Origin: JACDCY01 sp964350145
GTDB taxonomy: Bacteria; Gemmatimonadota; Gemmatimonadetes; Gemmatimonadales; Gemmatimonadaceae
DNA: 64,000 bases
Direction of reading: 5' to 3'
Assembly (NCBI GenBank): GCA_964350145.1
Contig: CAYGJL010000001.1
Location: 58,551-122,550, forward strand
Part shown: in pieces, positions 34,393 through 42,682 of the stretch
How positions within the stretch are numbered: the first letter of the stretch is position 1
Layout: the number at the start of each line of letters is the position of its first letter
The notes under the pieces: generated by a model
Seen by the model: only the letters and a program-made list of their open reading frames with translations
Told to the model about the DNA's origin: nothing
Database searches by the model: none
Position numbers and translations under genes: made by a program

Positions 34393-35276
34393 CCCTTGCT
34401 AGCCTCTCGAACGAGCGCGCGAAGATAGTTGCCGTATTCGCTCTTTCCCAACCGGTCCGCGAGCTCACCGAGTTGCACGGTGTCGATGTAACCCAGGCTC
34501 CACGCGATCTCCTCCGGCGAGGCGATCTTCAATCCCTGGCGCTTTTCCACGGTCTGCACAAAGCTCCCGGCATCGTGCAGGGATTCCTGCGTTCCGGTAT
34601 CCAGCCATGCCGTGCCCCGGCCCATGACCTCCAGGTGAAGCTCTCCCTTCCGGAGGTACTCGAGATTCAGGTCCGTGATCTCGTATTCTCCGCGCGCGGA
34701 CGGCCGAAGCGCAGCCGCGATCTCGGCGACTTTGCCGTCGTAGAAATAGAGCCCGGTGACGGCGTAATTCGATTTCGGGTGAGAGGGCTTCTCTTCGATG
34801 CTGAGGACGCGCCCGGTTGAGTCGAACTCCGCGACCCCGTAACGTTCCGGGTCGCCGACCCGGTAGCCGAACACCGTCGCGCCCGTGGTCCGCGCCGCTG
34901 CCCGTCGCATCTGATCGACGAGGCCCGCCCCGTAAAAAATGTTGTCACCCAGCACGAGGGCCGAGCATCGGCCCCCGATAAAGTCCCGGCCGATTACGAA
35001 GGCCTGAGCCAATCCGTTCGGCGCCGGCTGTTCCGCATACGCCAAGCTCAGCCCCCATTGGCTCCCGTCGCCGAGCAGCTCCCGAAATCGGGGAAGGTCC
35101 TGCGGCGTCGAGATGACGAGGATCTGCCGTATGCCAGCCAGCATCAGCGTGGAGAGCGGATAGTAGATCATCGGCTTGTCGTAAACCGGCAATAATTGCT
35201 TACTCACCACGAGCGTGCTGGGATGGAGCCGCGATCCAGCTCCTCCTGCGAGGATGATTCCGCGACGCTCGATCAT
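34389..35276 (-). CDS. rfbA: Glucose-1-phosphate thymidylyltransferase
   Basis: A 295-residue RmlA with the signature LAGGAGSRLHPSTLVVSKQLL, then DKPMIYYPLSTLMLAGI and GDNIFYGAGL. It makes dTDP-glucose. The ATG at 35276 overlaps the rfbB stop (ATGA on the - strand), which settles the start against a longer open frame. It is the second gene of the rfbBAC unit. Confidence 0.95.
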   Translation of the reverse strand: MIERRGIILAGGAGSRLHPSTLVVSKQLLPVYDKPMIYYPLSTLMLAGIRQILVISTPQDLPRFRELLGDGSQWGLSLAYAEQPAPNGLAQAFVIGRDFIGGRCSALVLGDNIFYGAGLVDQMRRAAARTTGATVFGYRVGDPERYGVAEFDSTGRVLSIEEKPSHPKSNYAVTGLYFYDGKVAEIAAALRPSARGEYEITDLNLEYLRKGELHLEVMGRGTAWLDTGTQESLHDAGSFVQTVEKRQGLKIASPEEIAWSLGYIDTVQLGELADRLGKSEYGNYLRALVREASKG

Positions 35277-36337
35277 TGCGTAGCTCCGAGGCCGAGGCGC
35301 TCGCCGCGATATGCGCCGGACTGGACGCGCTCGCACCATTCCTGGTTCGACAGGTACCACTCGATCGTCTTACGAAGCCCCGTGTCGAACGTCTCGAGCG
35401 GCTCCCATCCGAGCTCTCGGCGGATTTTTCCGGCGTCGATGGCGTAGCGCAGGTCGTGCCCGGGGCGATCATCCACGAACTCGATCAGCTTGCGCCGGTC
35501 ACCGATCCGCACGTCGGGTGACAGTTCGTCGAGCGAGGTGCAGATAGCGTTGACCACGTCGATGTTCCGCATCTCATTGGATCCGCCAACGTTGTAGGTC
35601 TCGCCGGGCAGTCCCCGCTCGAGCACCATCCGCAGCGCCCGGCAGTGGTCGTCCACGAACAGCCAGTCGCGGACGTTTTCTCCCCGGCCGTACACAGGCA
35701 GTTTCTTCCCGCGAATGGCGTTTTGAATCATCAGCGGAATCAGTTTCTCGGGGAACTGAAAGGGACCGTAATTGTTGGAGCAGTTAGTCGTCAGCGTCGG
35801 TAGGCCATAGGTATGATGCCACGCGCGTACCAGGTGATCAGAGCCCGCTTTGCTCGCGGAGTATGGCGAGCTCGGTGCGTACGCAGTCTGCTCGGTGAAG
35901 AACCCATCCTGCCCGAGCGATCCGAACACCTCGTCGGTCGACACGTGCACGAAGCGAAACGCGTCTCGCGCGTCTGCCGCAAGAGCCCGCCAATATGCCA
36001 GCGCATTCTGCAGCAGCGTGAAGGTACCTACGACGTTCGTCCTGATGAACTCAGCCGGGCCGTCGATGGACCGGTCGACGTGGGATTCCGCCGCGAGGTG
36101 AACGACCGCGTCCGGCCGGTACTTGGCGAACAGGCCCTCGACGCCCACATCGTCGCCGATATCGATTTGGTGAAATGCGTACCGGGGTTCGTCGCGGATT
36201 CCCGGCAGCGACTCGAGATTTCCGGCATAAGTAAGGCTGTCAACGTTCACGACGAAAAAGTCGGACTGTCGGACGAGCATGCGTATCAATGCCGAACCTA
36301 TGAAGCCGGCTCCGCCGGTAACGAGGACTGTTTTCAT
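35273..36337 (-). CDS. rfbB: dTDP-glucose 4,6-dehydratase
   Basis: A 354-residue RmlB. TGGAGFIGSAL is the NAD site, HLAAESHVDRSIDGP and the catalytic YSASK follow, then TNCSNNYGPFQFPEKLIP and NVRDWLFVDDHCRA. It produces dTDP-4-keto-6-deoxyglucose. The ATG at 36337 begins exactly at the Rossmann strand (MKTVLVTGG); upstream in-frame codons belong to the intergenic region. It is the first gene of the - strand trio, divergent from the sugar transferase gene at 36565. Confidence 0.95.
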   Translation of the reverse strand: MKTVLVTGGAGFIGSALIRMLVRQSDFFVVNVDSLTYAGNLESLPGIRDEPRYAFHQIDIGDDVGVEGLFAKYRPDAVVHLAAESHVDRSIDGPAEFIRTNVVGTFTLLQNALAYWRALAADARDAFRFVHVSTDEVFGSLGQDGFFTEQTAYAPSSPYSASKAGSDHLVRAWHHTYGLPTLTTNCSNNYGPFQFPEKLIPLMIQNAIRGKKLPVYGRGENVRDWLFVDDHCRALRMVLERGLPGETYNVGGSNEMRNIDVVNAICTSLDELSPDVRIGDRRKLIEFVDDRPGHDLRYAIDAGKIRRELGWEPLETFDTGLRKTIEWYLSNQEWCERVQSGAYRGERLGLGATQ

Positions 36338-36564
36338 TTTCGTAAGAGCTGCAGAAGGTGAACCGGCGCGCCTGTGGCTGCCGGAGGCGGCACCGGGCGC
36401 CGGCCAACGGAGGCGGCGGATGCACAACGTCAATGGCCGGAAGATTGGCGGCCCCTCGAAAGAGTCAAGGCCCTTCTCGCCAGTCGTGTTGCGCGGGCAA
36501 TCAATACCAGCGGTAAAGATGGCCGCGTGCTTGCCGAATGAACGCGGCAGGTTGAAGTTGCACT
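36338..36564. promoter_or_regulatory. Divergent intergenic region between rfbB and a sugar transferase gene
   Basis: 227 bases separate the divergent starts of rfbB and the polyprenyl-phosphate sugar transferase gene, so promoters for both units must lie here or inside the flanking genes. The sequence is GC-rich at the rfbB side, with short self-complementary GC runs. I could not pick convincing -10/-35 hexamers. Confidence 0.4.
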
Positions 36565-38115
36565 GTGCCGACCGATCGCCATTTTCTCCACGAGACACAC
36601 GCTGAATTGAATCCACCAGAGCGGGATATCGCCCGATCTGTGGCCTCTCCGGGCTCTGCCTTCCAGCGCCGCGCCGCGTTGTTCAACCGTCGCCGGGAAG
36701 GACTGCGGAACCGTACGGCCCGGGCCGCGTGGTCGAGTGCGATCTTACTTGCTTCCGACATCGTCGCGCTGCTGGTCACCCGTGTTGCGGCCGGGTGGAC
36801 CGCCGGCATGAGCACGCGCTCCGGAGCCTTTGGCGACCTTGCCGCGGCCGGACCGCTGGCGAACCCGGGGCAGCCCGCCAGTCTCGTTTTCTGGCTGTGC
36901 ATGGTCGCTGCGCTCGTTACGGCAGGGACATATGGGCCCCGCCGGGGCAGTAATCTGATCGCACGCCTGGCTGCGGCCTGTCTTCTCGCTGCTGCTATTA
37001 CGACGGCTCCGCTGGCGGCCGTTGTAGGATTTCAGCGGGCCATCTGGGAGATGACTGCCATGGCGGCCATAGCCCTGTTGGTGCTGGCAGTCACGCGGTC
37101 GATTGCCGAGCTGTTCCTGCGGCGCGTCTGGCCGGGCGATCGCTGGGCGGCGCTCGCCGTGCTGGTGGGACCGCCCGATGCAAAGCGCTCACCGATCGCG
37201 GTCGGGGTAACGGGCGGTGGCGACTACAAGGTGACTTTTCACCATGTAGAGGGCGACAAGCCTCAAGTCGATTCGACAACGCTGGCCGGTCACCTCGGCC
37301 GGGCGATCAACGCAACGGGGGCCGAGGCGCTGATACTGACGGAGTCCCTTCCGGATAAGTACCTGCGGGCGGTCGTCGAGGAAGGCCTCTCATCGGGCTG
37401 CCATGTGGTGTGCCCTCCGCATGCGGTCGCCATGGAGGGGCTGCGTCCGCGGCTGGTGTGGCATGGCGGCCAGCCTCTGCTGGAATTCGGGTCGCCCGTC
37501 CTGCAACTGTCCGCGTTGGCAACAAAGCGGGCTACAGACATAATAGGCGCGGGTGCTTTGCTCGTCCTGGTCTCGCCGGTCATGCTGCTGATAGCGCTGG
37601 CCGTGAAGCTGGATTCGCCCGGCCCGGTGTTTTTTTCGCAGCATCGCGCTGGTTTTGGGGGCAAGCGATTCCGCATGCTCAAGTTTCGCACGATGCGGGC
37701 CGGGGCCGATGAGGAAAAGGGCGATTTGGCGCACCTCAATCACACTGGCGATGTCCGTCTCTTCAAGATTCGGGGGGACCCGCGTGTAACGAGATTCGGG
37801 AGCTTTCTGCGCCGGTGGAGCCTGGACGAGCTTCCGCAATTCTGGAACGTCCTGCGCGGCGACATGTCACTGGTCGGGCCTCGCCCGTTCTTCGAATCCG
37901 ATCTGGAGGTGTATGAGGATCATCATTTTCGACGGCTCGACACCAAACCGGGAATCACCGGCCTCTGGCAGGTCGGTGGACGGAGCGACGTCGTGAACTT
38001 CGAGGACGTGGTCTACCTCGACCGGCAGTACATCGAGCATTGGTCATTCTGGCTCGACCTCAGAATTCTCCTTCGCACGATCCCTTCGGTTATCCGCCGC
38101 ACCGGCGCGTACTAG
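36565..38115 (+). CDS. Polyprenyl-phosphate sugar phosphotransferase (WbaP/WcaJ type)
   Basis: A 516-residue enzyme with an N-terminal region of about four membrane segments (~60-190). A poorly conserved nucleotide-binding-like central part follows. The C-terminal catalytic domain begins at ~318: SPGPVFFSQHRAGFGG, FRMLKFRTM, SLDELPQFWNVLRGDMSLVGPRP, then PGITGLWQV. It starts repeat-unit synthesis on undecaprenyl phosphate. The GTG start is the first in the frame. Its stop shares the CTAG at 38112-38115 with the convergent Wzi-like gene. It is the second initiating transferase in the window. Confidence 0.92.
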   Translation: MPTDRHFLHETHAELNPPERDIARSVASPGSAFQRRAALFNRRREGLRNRTARAAWSSAILLASDIVALLVTRVAAGWTAGMSTRSGAFGDLAAAGPLANPGQPASLVFWLCMVAALVTAGTYGPRRGSNLIARLAAACLLAAAITTAPLAAVVGFQRAIWEMTAMAAIALLVLAVTRSIAELFLRRVWPGDRWAALAVLVGPPDAKRSPIAVGVTGGGDYKVTFHHVEGDKPQVDSTTLAGHLGRAINATGAEALILTESLPDKYLRAVVEEGLSSGCHVVCPPHAVAMEGLRPRLVWHGGQPLLEFGSPVLQLSALATKRATDIIGAGALLVLVSPVMLLIALAVKLDSPGPVFFSQHRAGFGGKRFRMLKFRTMRAGADEEKGDLAHLNHTGDVRLFKIRGDPRVTRFGSFLRRWSLDELPQFWNVLRGDMSLVGPRPFFESDLEVYEDHHFRRLDTKPGITGLWQVGGRSDVVNFEDVVYLDRQYIEHWSFWLDLRILLRTIPSVIRRTGAY

Positions 38116-39758
38116 CGCGCCAGCGGGATTCTCGCTCTCAGAAGCAAGGAAGCCGCCGTCGCGTCTTCCCGGAAGTCACGGTTCAACTCGTGGATCAGCG
38201 ACAGCCCCGTGGTCAGCTCCACGTGTCCGATTCGACTTACGCGCTCCACTTCCAGCGCGTATTGAACGTCCGAATTCTTCCCGTCGTCCGATCCGTAAAC
38301 GAAGAAGTACCCGCGTTCCTGCCGAACCACGCGGTGAAGCGCGAAGCTCGTTCGGCCCGCCGGTCTGTAGCCGTCCCATCGAAGAGTCGCCCCGGCCGCG
38401 GCACCGACTCCGACATCGGCGCCGAGTAGCTGGCCCCGGTGGGTGTGACCCTGGCGCAGCGTAGAGTGAACATAGATTCCGCCTTCGGCACGGCCGGTGC
38501 GGACGAGGTGCGGAAGCTGAAAGTTGATGATCTCCAAGGTGAGGCCGTCCATTCGCTTCGGTCCGAGCCGCAGGATCTTGCGAAATCCAAGCGCGTAGGA
38601 CCTGGTATGATCGGGCTCCTGAACGAAATCCCGTTTGTCCCAGCTGTGATCTTCGCGCCCGTACTCGGCGTACATCTCGAACCGCGCGGGCGGAAATATC
38701 CAGCGGGCGAAGGCAGATACGAGCTGATTATCGCCCACCGGGGGAGTGTCGGAAGAACCGGCCTTGCTCTTGAAGATGCTTTCGAACGGCTTGCGAAAGT
38801 ACGGCGGAGGAATCCCCGATTGCGGCCACGGGGAGTGGAAAAACCGCGCGATGCCGAACTCCAGACCTCTCACAATGCGCGGTTGAAACGCCAGGACCAG
38901 CCCCGAGGCGAAGCGTTTGGTTCCGACTTCAGCGGCCGACTGATAGGCTGTGTTTCCCTGGACGGGCGAGTACTCACTCTGCTCGAGTATGCCCCAGAGC
39001 ACCTGCCCGTGCAGCGATCCAACCCAAAGATCGAGTGGGTGTGCTGTTTCCGCGAATCCGTGCGGAATACCAGGCGCATTGGTTCCCATCAGAAAGGTGA
39101 ATCGCTCGAATGGACCCCAAACCACGTTCGCTGTGGAGACTCCTGCGGCTAACGGGCCCGCGGTAATTCGAATCGTGCTGTTGCCTGGATCGACGCGGCC
39201 GTAGCTGCCATCTCCGAACCTTTGAGGCCTGTCGACCGCGGTCGGATGCAGGCCGTCTGCGTACTTCCGCCAGTCCGAGAACCCGTTGTCCAGGAGCGCG
39301 AACGAGGAATTCTGCGCGATGAACGCGACCGGGTTGAGCTGCGCGGAAACCGGTCCCAGACGCAGTGATAGCCCACCTGAGATGCTGGCTGTAAGCCCTC
39401 GACCAGCCCACACCGCGCCGTCGTTATAGCCGTATGGGAAACTCGTATTGTGACGAATCGTTACCGCGGCGGGGAGCATTTCGGCTCTTTGGGGTACCTG
39501 TCTAAAGGGCTGCCTCCTCGTCCACGGATGGGTGCCCACGCGTACGGTCAGCTGAGAGGCCTCGCCCCGAGAAAAGCCGCGGACCGACCATGGGTAGTAA
39601 CGGACAGCTCCCGCGGCCTGAAGGTAGCGCAAGTACGTCTCCACCTCGCCATTCGCAGGCACGAGCTGCGCCCATTCCACGGAATCGTGAGCAGCCGACC
39701 GCAGAACAGCGACGCTGTCGCTCGACCCGGACGCGGTGGTGGGAAAGACAAGCAGCAA
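38112..39758 (-). CDS. Wzi-like outer-membrane capsule assembly protein (copy 1)
   Basis: About 548 residues of a Wzi-family beta-barrel. Recognisable features are the early FRQVPQRAEMLPAAVTIRHN region and NDGAVWAGRGLTASISGG. Later come VWGPFERFTFLMGTNAPGIPHGF and a C-terminus rich in alternating barrel strands. The listed start is a TTG at 39758 inside an apparent signal peptide. The frame stays open upstream and encodes SRSGFLAAST ahead of LLLVFPTTAS, a good hydrophobic export signal, but without an ATG/GTG/TTG start. A CTG at 39812 is possible. Wzi proteins help anchor or organise capsule at the cell surface. Confidence 0.8.
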   Translation of the reverse strand: MLLVFPTTASGSSDSVAVLRSAAHDSVEWAQLVPANGEVETYLRYLQAAGAVRYYPWSVRGFSRGEASQLTVRVGTHPWTRRQPFRQVPQRAEMLPAAVTIRHNTSFPYGYNDGAVWAGRGLTASISGGLSLRLGPVSAQLNPVAFIAQNSSFALLDNGFSDWRKYADGLHPTAVDRPQRFGDGSYGRVDPGNSTIRITAGPLAAGVSTANVVWGPFERFTFLMGTNAPGIPHGFAETAHPLDLWVGSLHGQVLWGILEQSEYSPVQGNTAYQSAAEVGTKRFASGLVLAFQPRIVRGLEFGIARFFHSPWPQSGIPPPYFRKPFESIFKSKAGSSDTPPVGDNQLVSAFARWIFPPARFEMYAEYGREDHSWDKRDFVQEPDHTRSYALGFRKILRLGPKRMDGLTLEIINFQLPHLVRTGRAEGGIYVHSTLRQGHTHRGQLLGADVGVGAAAGATLRWDGYRPAGRTSFALHRVVRQERGYFFVYGSDDGKNSDVQYALEVERVSRIGHVELTTGLSLIHELNRDFREDATAASLLLRARIPLAR

Positions 39759-39966
39759 CGTGGAGGCGGCGAGGAATCCAGACCGCGATACCCGCGAATA
39801 AGTGAAAGTCAGTTGCGGAGACCGGTGAGGAGGGCCGTGCCGGGCCTAATGAAGGGTGGAAATTAATGGGTGCGCCGATCCCTCGCGCATGTAGGGCTCG
39901 TATAAGTTACGTGCTCCGGCTTCGCATTATCGGGCTCCCGCTGTCAGCGACCTTGGAGGGTCGAGC

Positions 39967-40123
39967 GTGAAGATTTTTGTGTCAGATGTAGCCGGGTTCC
40001 TTGCCAGCCACCTCGCGGACGAATTCATCAAGCAAGGTCATGTTGTGACCGGCTGCGACAACATGATCGGCGGCGATCTGGCGAACCTCCCCCGAGGGAA
40101 TTCGTTTCGACGACGCCGACTGC
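39967..40123 (+). pseudogene. Truncated, frameshifted copy of the 41.5-kb epimerase gene
   Basis: The first ~40 codons (from the GTG at 39967) match the start of the epimerase gene at 41500: HLADEFIK and GCDNMIGGDL are identical in both. After LANLP an extra C in a run of five C's shifts the frame; restoring it gives EGIRFDDADC, again like EGIRFHEADC in the intact copy. Similarity stops there, and the shifted frame runs to a stop shortly before the next gene. This is a decayed 5' fragment of a paralogue, not a functional gene. Confidence 0.8.
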
Positions 40124-40190
40124 TATATGGCCGTGTACACGTGGTGGTTTGTCGGTAACAAGCTGCTGAGCATTTACGGCGGGCTCTAGC

Positions 40191-41150
40191 GTGGCGCCGG
40201 TCGAGCCAGGGTACTCCGGGGCGAAGCGCACGGACGTGGTGATCGTGAACTGGAACGGGGGCGAAGGGCTCCTCGAATGTGTCCGGTCCGTGGTGGAGCA
40301 CGGTCCGCCACTGGTGGACGGCATCATCGTGGTGGACAACGACTCCTCCGACGGCTCCGACAAGCTCGTGGAGCGGCTGCAGGGCGTCAGCGTCGTCCGT
40401 CCGGGAGAGAATCTCGGCTTCGCAAAGGCGTGCAACCTCGGCGCGCGCCGGGGCACGGCTGAGTTCATCCTATTCCTGAACCCCGATGCGCAGCTCTTTC
40501 AGAACACGCTTCGCTCGGCGCTGGAGTTCCTGGACCGGCCGGAGAACGCGAAGGTCGGCATCGCCGGCGTTCAGCTGGCGGACGAAAGCGGGGTGATCGC
40601 GCGCAGCAGCTCACGCTTTCCCACCGCCGGCCGCATTGTCGCCCGGGCCACCGCGCTCGACCGGCTTTTCCCGGAGCTGGGCGCACCGATGTGGGAATGG
40701 GATCATTCGTCCACGCGCAAAGTGGATCAGGTGATCGGCGCCTTCTTCCTCATGCGGCGCAGGGTGTACGACGCGGTGGGGGGCTTCGACGAGCGCTTCT
40801 TCGTATACTACGAGGAAGTGGACGTCGCGTTCCGGGCGAGAGAGCTGGGCTGGTCCAGCGCGTACGTCGGAGGGGTGCGGGCATTTCACGCCGGCGGCGG
40901 AACGACGTACCAGGTGAAGGCGAAGCGACTCTTTTACAGCCTCCGCAGCAGGATACTGTACGCGTTCAAGCACTTCAGCCGGCCGGCGGCCGTGACGGTC
41001 CTGCTCGCTACGCTGCTGATCGAGCCGGTGTCCAGGTCTGTGCTGGCGATCGGCCGGCTGTCGTGGCGTTCGCTGTCCGAGACGTGGTCGGCTTACGGCA
41101 TGCTCGGCCGGTGGCTCCCGCGCTGGACCTCCAGAGGCGACACCCGGTGA
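40191..41150 (+). CDS. Glycosyltransferase family 2 (rhamnosyltransferase-like)
   Basis: A 319-residue GT-A enzyme. VVIVNWNGGEGLLECV opens the domain, VDNDSSDGS supplies the nucleotide-binding Asp, and NPDAQLF the metal-binding motif. FFLMRRRVYDAVGGFDERFFVYYEEVD is the acceptor/catalytic block. A hydrophobic segment near the C-terminus suggests membrane association. It starts with GTG after the epimerase remnant. Its stop overlaps the start of a broken deacetylase gene, implying a former operon. Confidence 0.9.
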   Translation: MAPVEPGYSGAKRTDVVIVNWNGGEGLLECVRSVVEHGPPLVDGIIVVDNDSSDGSDKLVERLQGVSVVRPGENLGFAKACNLGARRGTAEFILFLNPDAQLFQNTLRSALEFLDRPENAKVGIAGVQLADESGVIARSSSRFPTAGRIVARATALDRLFPELGAPMWEWDHSSTRKVDQVIGAFFLMRRRVYDAVGGFDERFFVYYEEVDVAFRARELGWSSAYVGGVRAFHAGGGTTYQVKAKRLFYSLRSRILYAFKHFSRPAAVTVLLATLLIEPVSRSVLAIGRLSWRSLSETWSAYGMLGRWLPRWTSRGDTR

Positions 41151-41394
41151 GCACGCTTCCCGCCTTCGTGATCTCGCTCGACTTCGAGCTGTCCTGGGGC
41201 GTCGCGGACATGACGACCATGGGGGCGTACGGCAAGAACGTCGAAGGAGCGGGCGCGAGGTGGCAGCGGACATGGGCGCTACGCTACGGAGCACCTTGTT
41301 TCCGCGGAATCAGGTCCTCGGGGAATTTCTCGCCGTGCTGCCCTCCGCTGGAATCACGACGTTTCGCGGAAATCCCCGAGTGGACACAATCTAG
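41147..41394 (+). pseudogene. Broken polysaccharide deacetylase gene
   Basis: From the GTG at 41147 (overlapping the previous stop) the frame reads FVISLDFELSWGVADM...NVEGA, the standard start of a NodB-type deacetylase. Homology is then lost after ~36 codons. In the next frame downstream, TLFPRNQV and LPSAGITTFRGN appear. These are the conserved middle block of the same family, normally more than 100 residues later. A TAG at 41392 ends it. So an internal deletion plus frameshift has destroyed the gene; compare the intact FVFPRN member at 22.6 kb. Confidence 0.8.
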
Positions 41395-41499
41395 GGCGCG
41401 CGCCTGCCCACAGGCGTACCTCACTGGCTTAGGTTTCCCGCCATGACAGGGACTGCCTGAGCGACCTCCGGCATTTCAAACGACTTGGGAGCGTAGAGG

Positions 41500-42656
41500 G
41501 TGAAAGTTTTTGTTTCCGGCGCGGCGGGCTTCCTCGGAAGCCATCTGGCCGATGAATTCATTAAGCGAGGAGACGAGGTCGCCGGCTGTGACAACATGAT
41601 CGGCGGCGATCTGCAGAATCTTCCCGAGGGCATCCGCTTCCACGAGGCGGACTGCTGCGACGTGGACGCGATGAAGCGCCTGACGCAGGGCGCCGACGTC
41701 GTCTACCATTGCGCCGCCATCGCCACCGAGGGGCTGAGCGTCTTCTCTCCGGCGATCATCGCCAAGCACGTGTACGAGAATACCGCCGGCATCCTCGCCG
41801 GCGCGGCGACGAACAAGGTTCCGCGCGTGGTGTTCTGCTCCAGCATGGCGCGNNNNNNNNNNNNNNNNNNNNNNNNNNNNNNNNNNNNNNNNNNNNNNNN
41901 NNNNNNNNNNNNNNNNNNNNNNNNNNNNNNNNNNNNNNNNNNNNNNNNNNNNCCGGCGCGGCGACGAACAAGGTTCCGCGCGTGGTGTTCTGCTCCAGCA
42001 TGGCGCGCTACGGTACCGGCTATCCACCGTTCCGTGAGGATCAGCCGGCGACGCCGGAAGATCCCTACGGAATCGCGAAATTCGCCGCCGAACTACTCAC
42101 CGCCAACGTGTGCGAGACGCACGGGATGGAGCACGTAATCGCAGTGCCGCACAACATCATCGGCCCAAAGCAGAAATACGACGATCCCTACCGGAACGTC
42201 GCGAGCATCATGATCAACCGCATGCTCCAGGGCCAGCAGCCGATCATCTACGGCGACGGCGAGCAGCGGCGCACCTTTTCATTCGTACAGGATTGCGTGG
42301 ACCCGCTCGTGAAGATGGGGACGCTTCCGGGCCTCGACGGCGAGGTCATCAACATCGGGCCGGACGAGGAAACCGTTACGATCAACGAGCTCGCCCGGAT
42401 GCTGGCCGAAATGCTCGACTTCGATCTGAATCGGATCTACGTCACGATGCGGCCGCGCGAAGTCAAGGATGCGCGGTGCTCCGCCGATAAGGCGCGCCGG
42501 CTGCTGGGCTACGAGACCAAGGTCTCGCTCCGCGAGGGCCTGCAGTCGATCGTCGAGTGGATTCGCGCGCACGGTACGAAGCCTTTCGACTACCACCTGC
42601 CGATAGAGATAGACTCTCCGCTGCTGCCCAGGACCTGGCGCGACCGGAGCATGTAG
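41500..42656 (+). CDS. NAD-dependent nucleotide-sugar epimerase, interrupted by a 100-N gap
   Basis: An extended SDR with SGAAGFLGSHLADE at the N-terminus, FCSSMARYG, the catalytic YGIAK, and a C-terminal EEVTINELA-like region (EETVTINELARMLAEML). It starts with GTG. A run of 100 N's (41853-41952) lies inside. The 55 bases before the gap are repeated exactly after it. Removing the N's and one copy rejoins the frame perfectly, giving 333 residues with SSMARYGTGYPP across the joint. The intact gene is therefore probably normal. It likely epimerises or dehydrates a nucleotide sugar. Confidence 0.85.
41798..42007. repeat. 55-bp identical sequence on both sides of a 100-N scaffold gap
   Basis: Bases 41798-41852 and 41953-42007 are identical over 55 positions. 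They flank exactly 100 N's (41853-41952), the conventional length for a gap of unknown size. This is the signature of two contigs that overlap but were scaffolded instead of merged. Confidence 0.95.
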
Positions 42657-42682
42657 CCGGCGGCTATTCTGTTGGACGCGCG

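Noticed and set aside
40691..41446. A single 251-codon protein
   Set aside because: The first part is an out-of-frame reading of the GT2 gene; only the part after 41147 is meaningful, as a deacetylase remnant.
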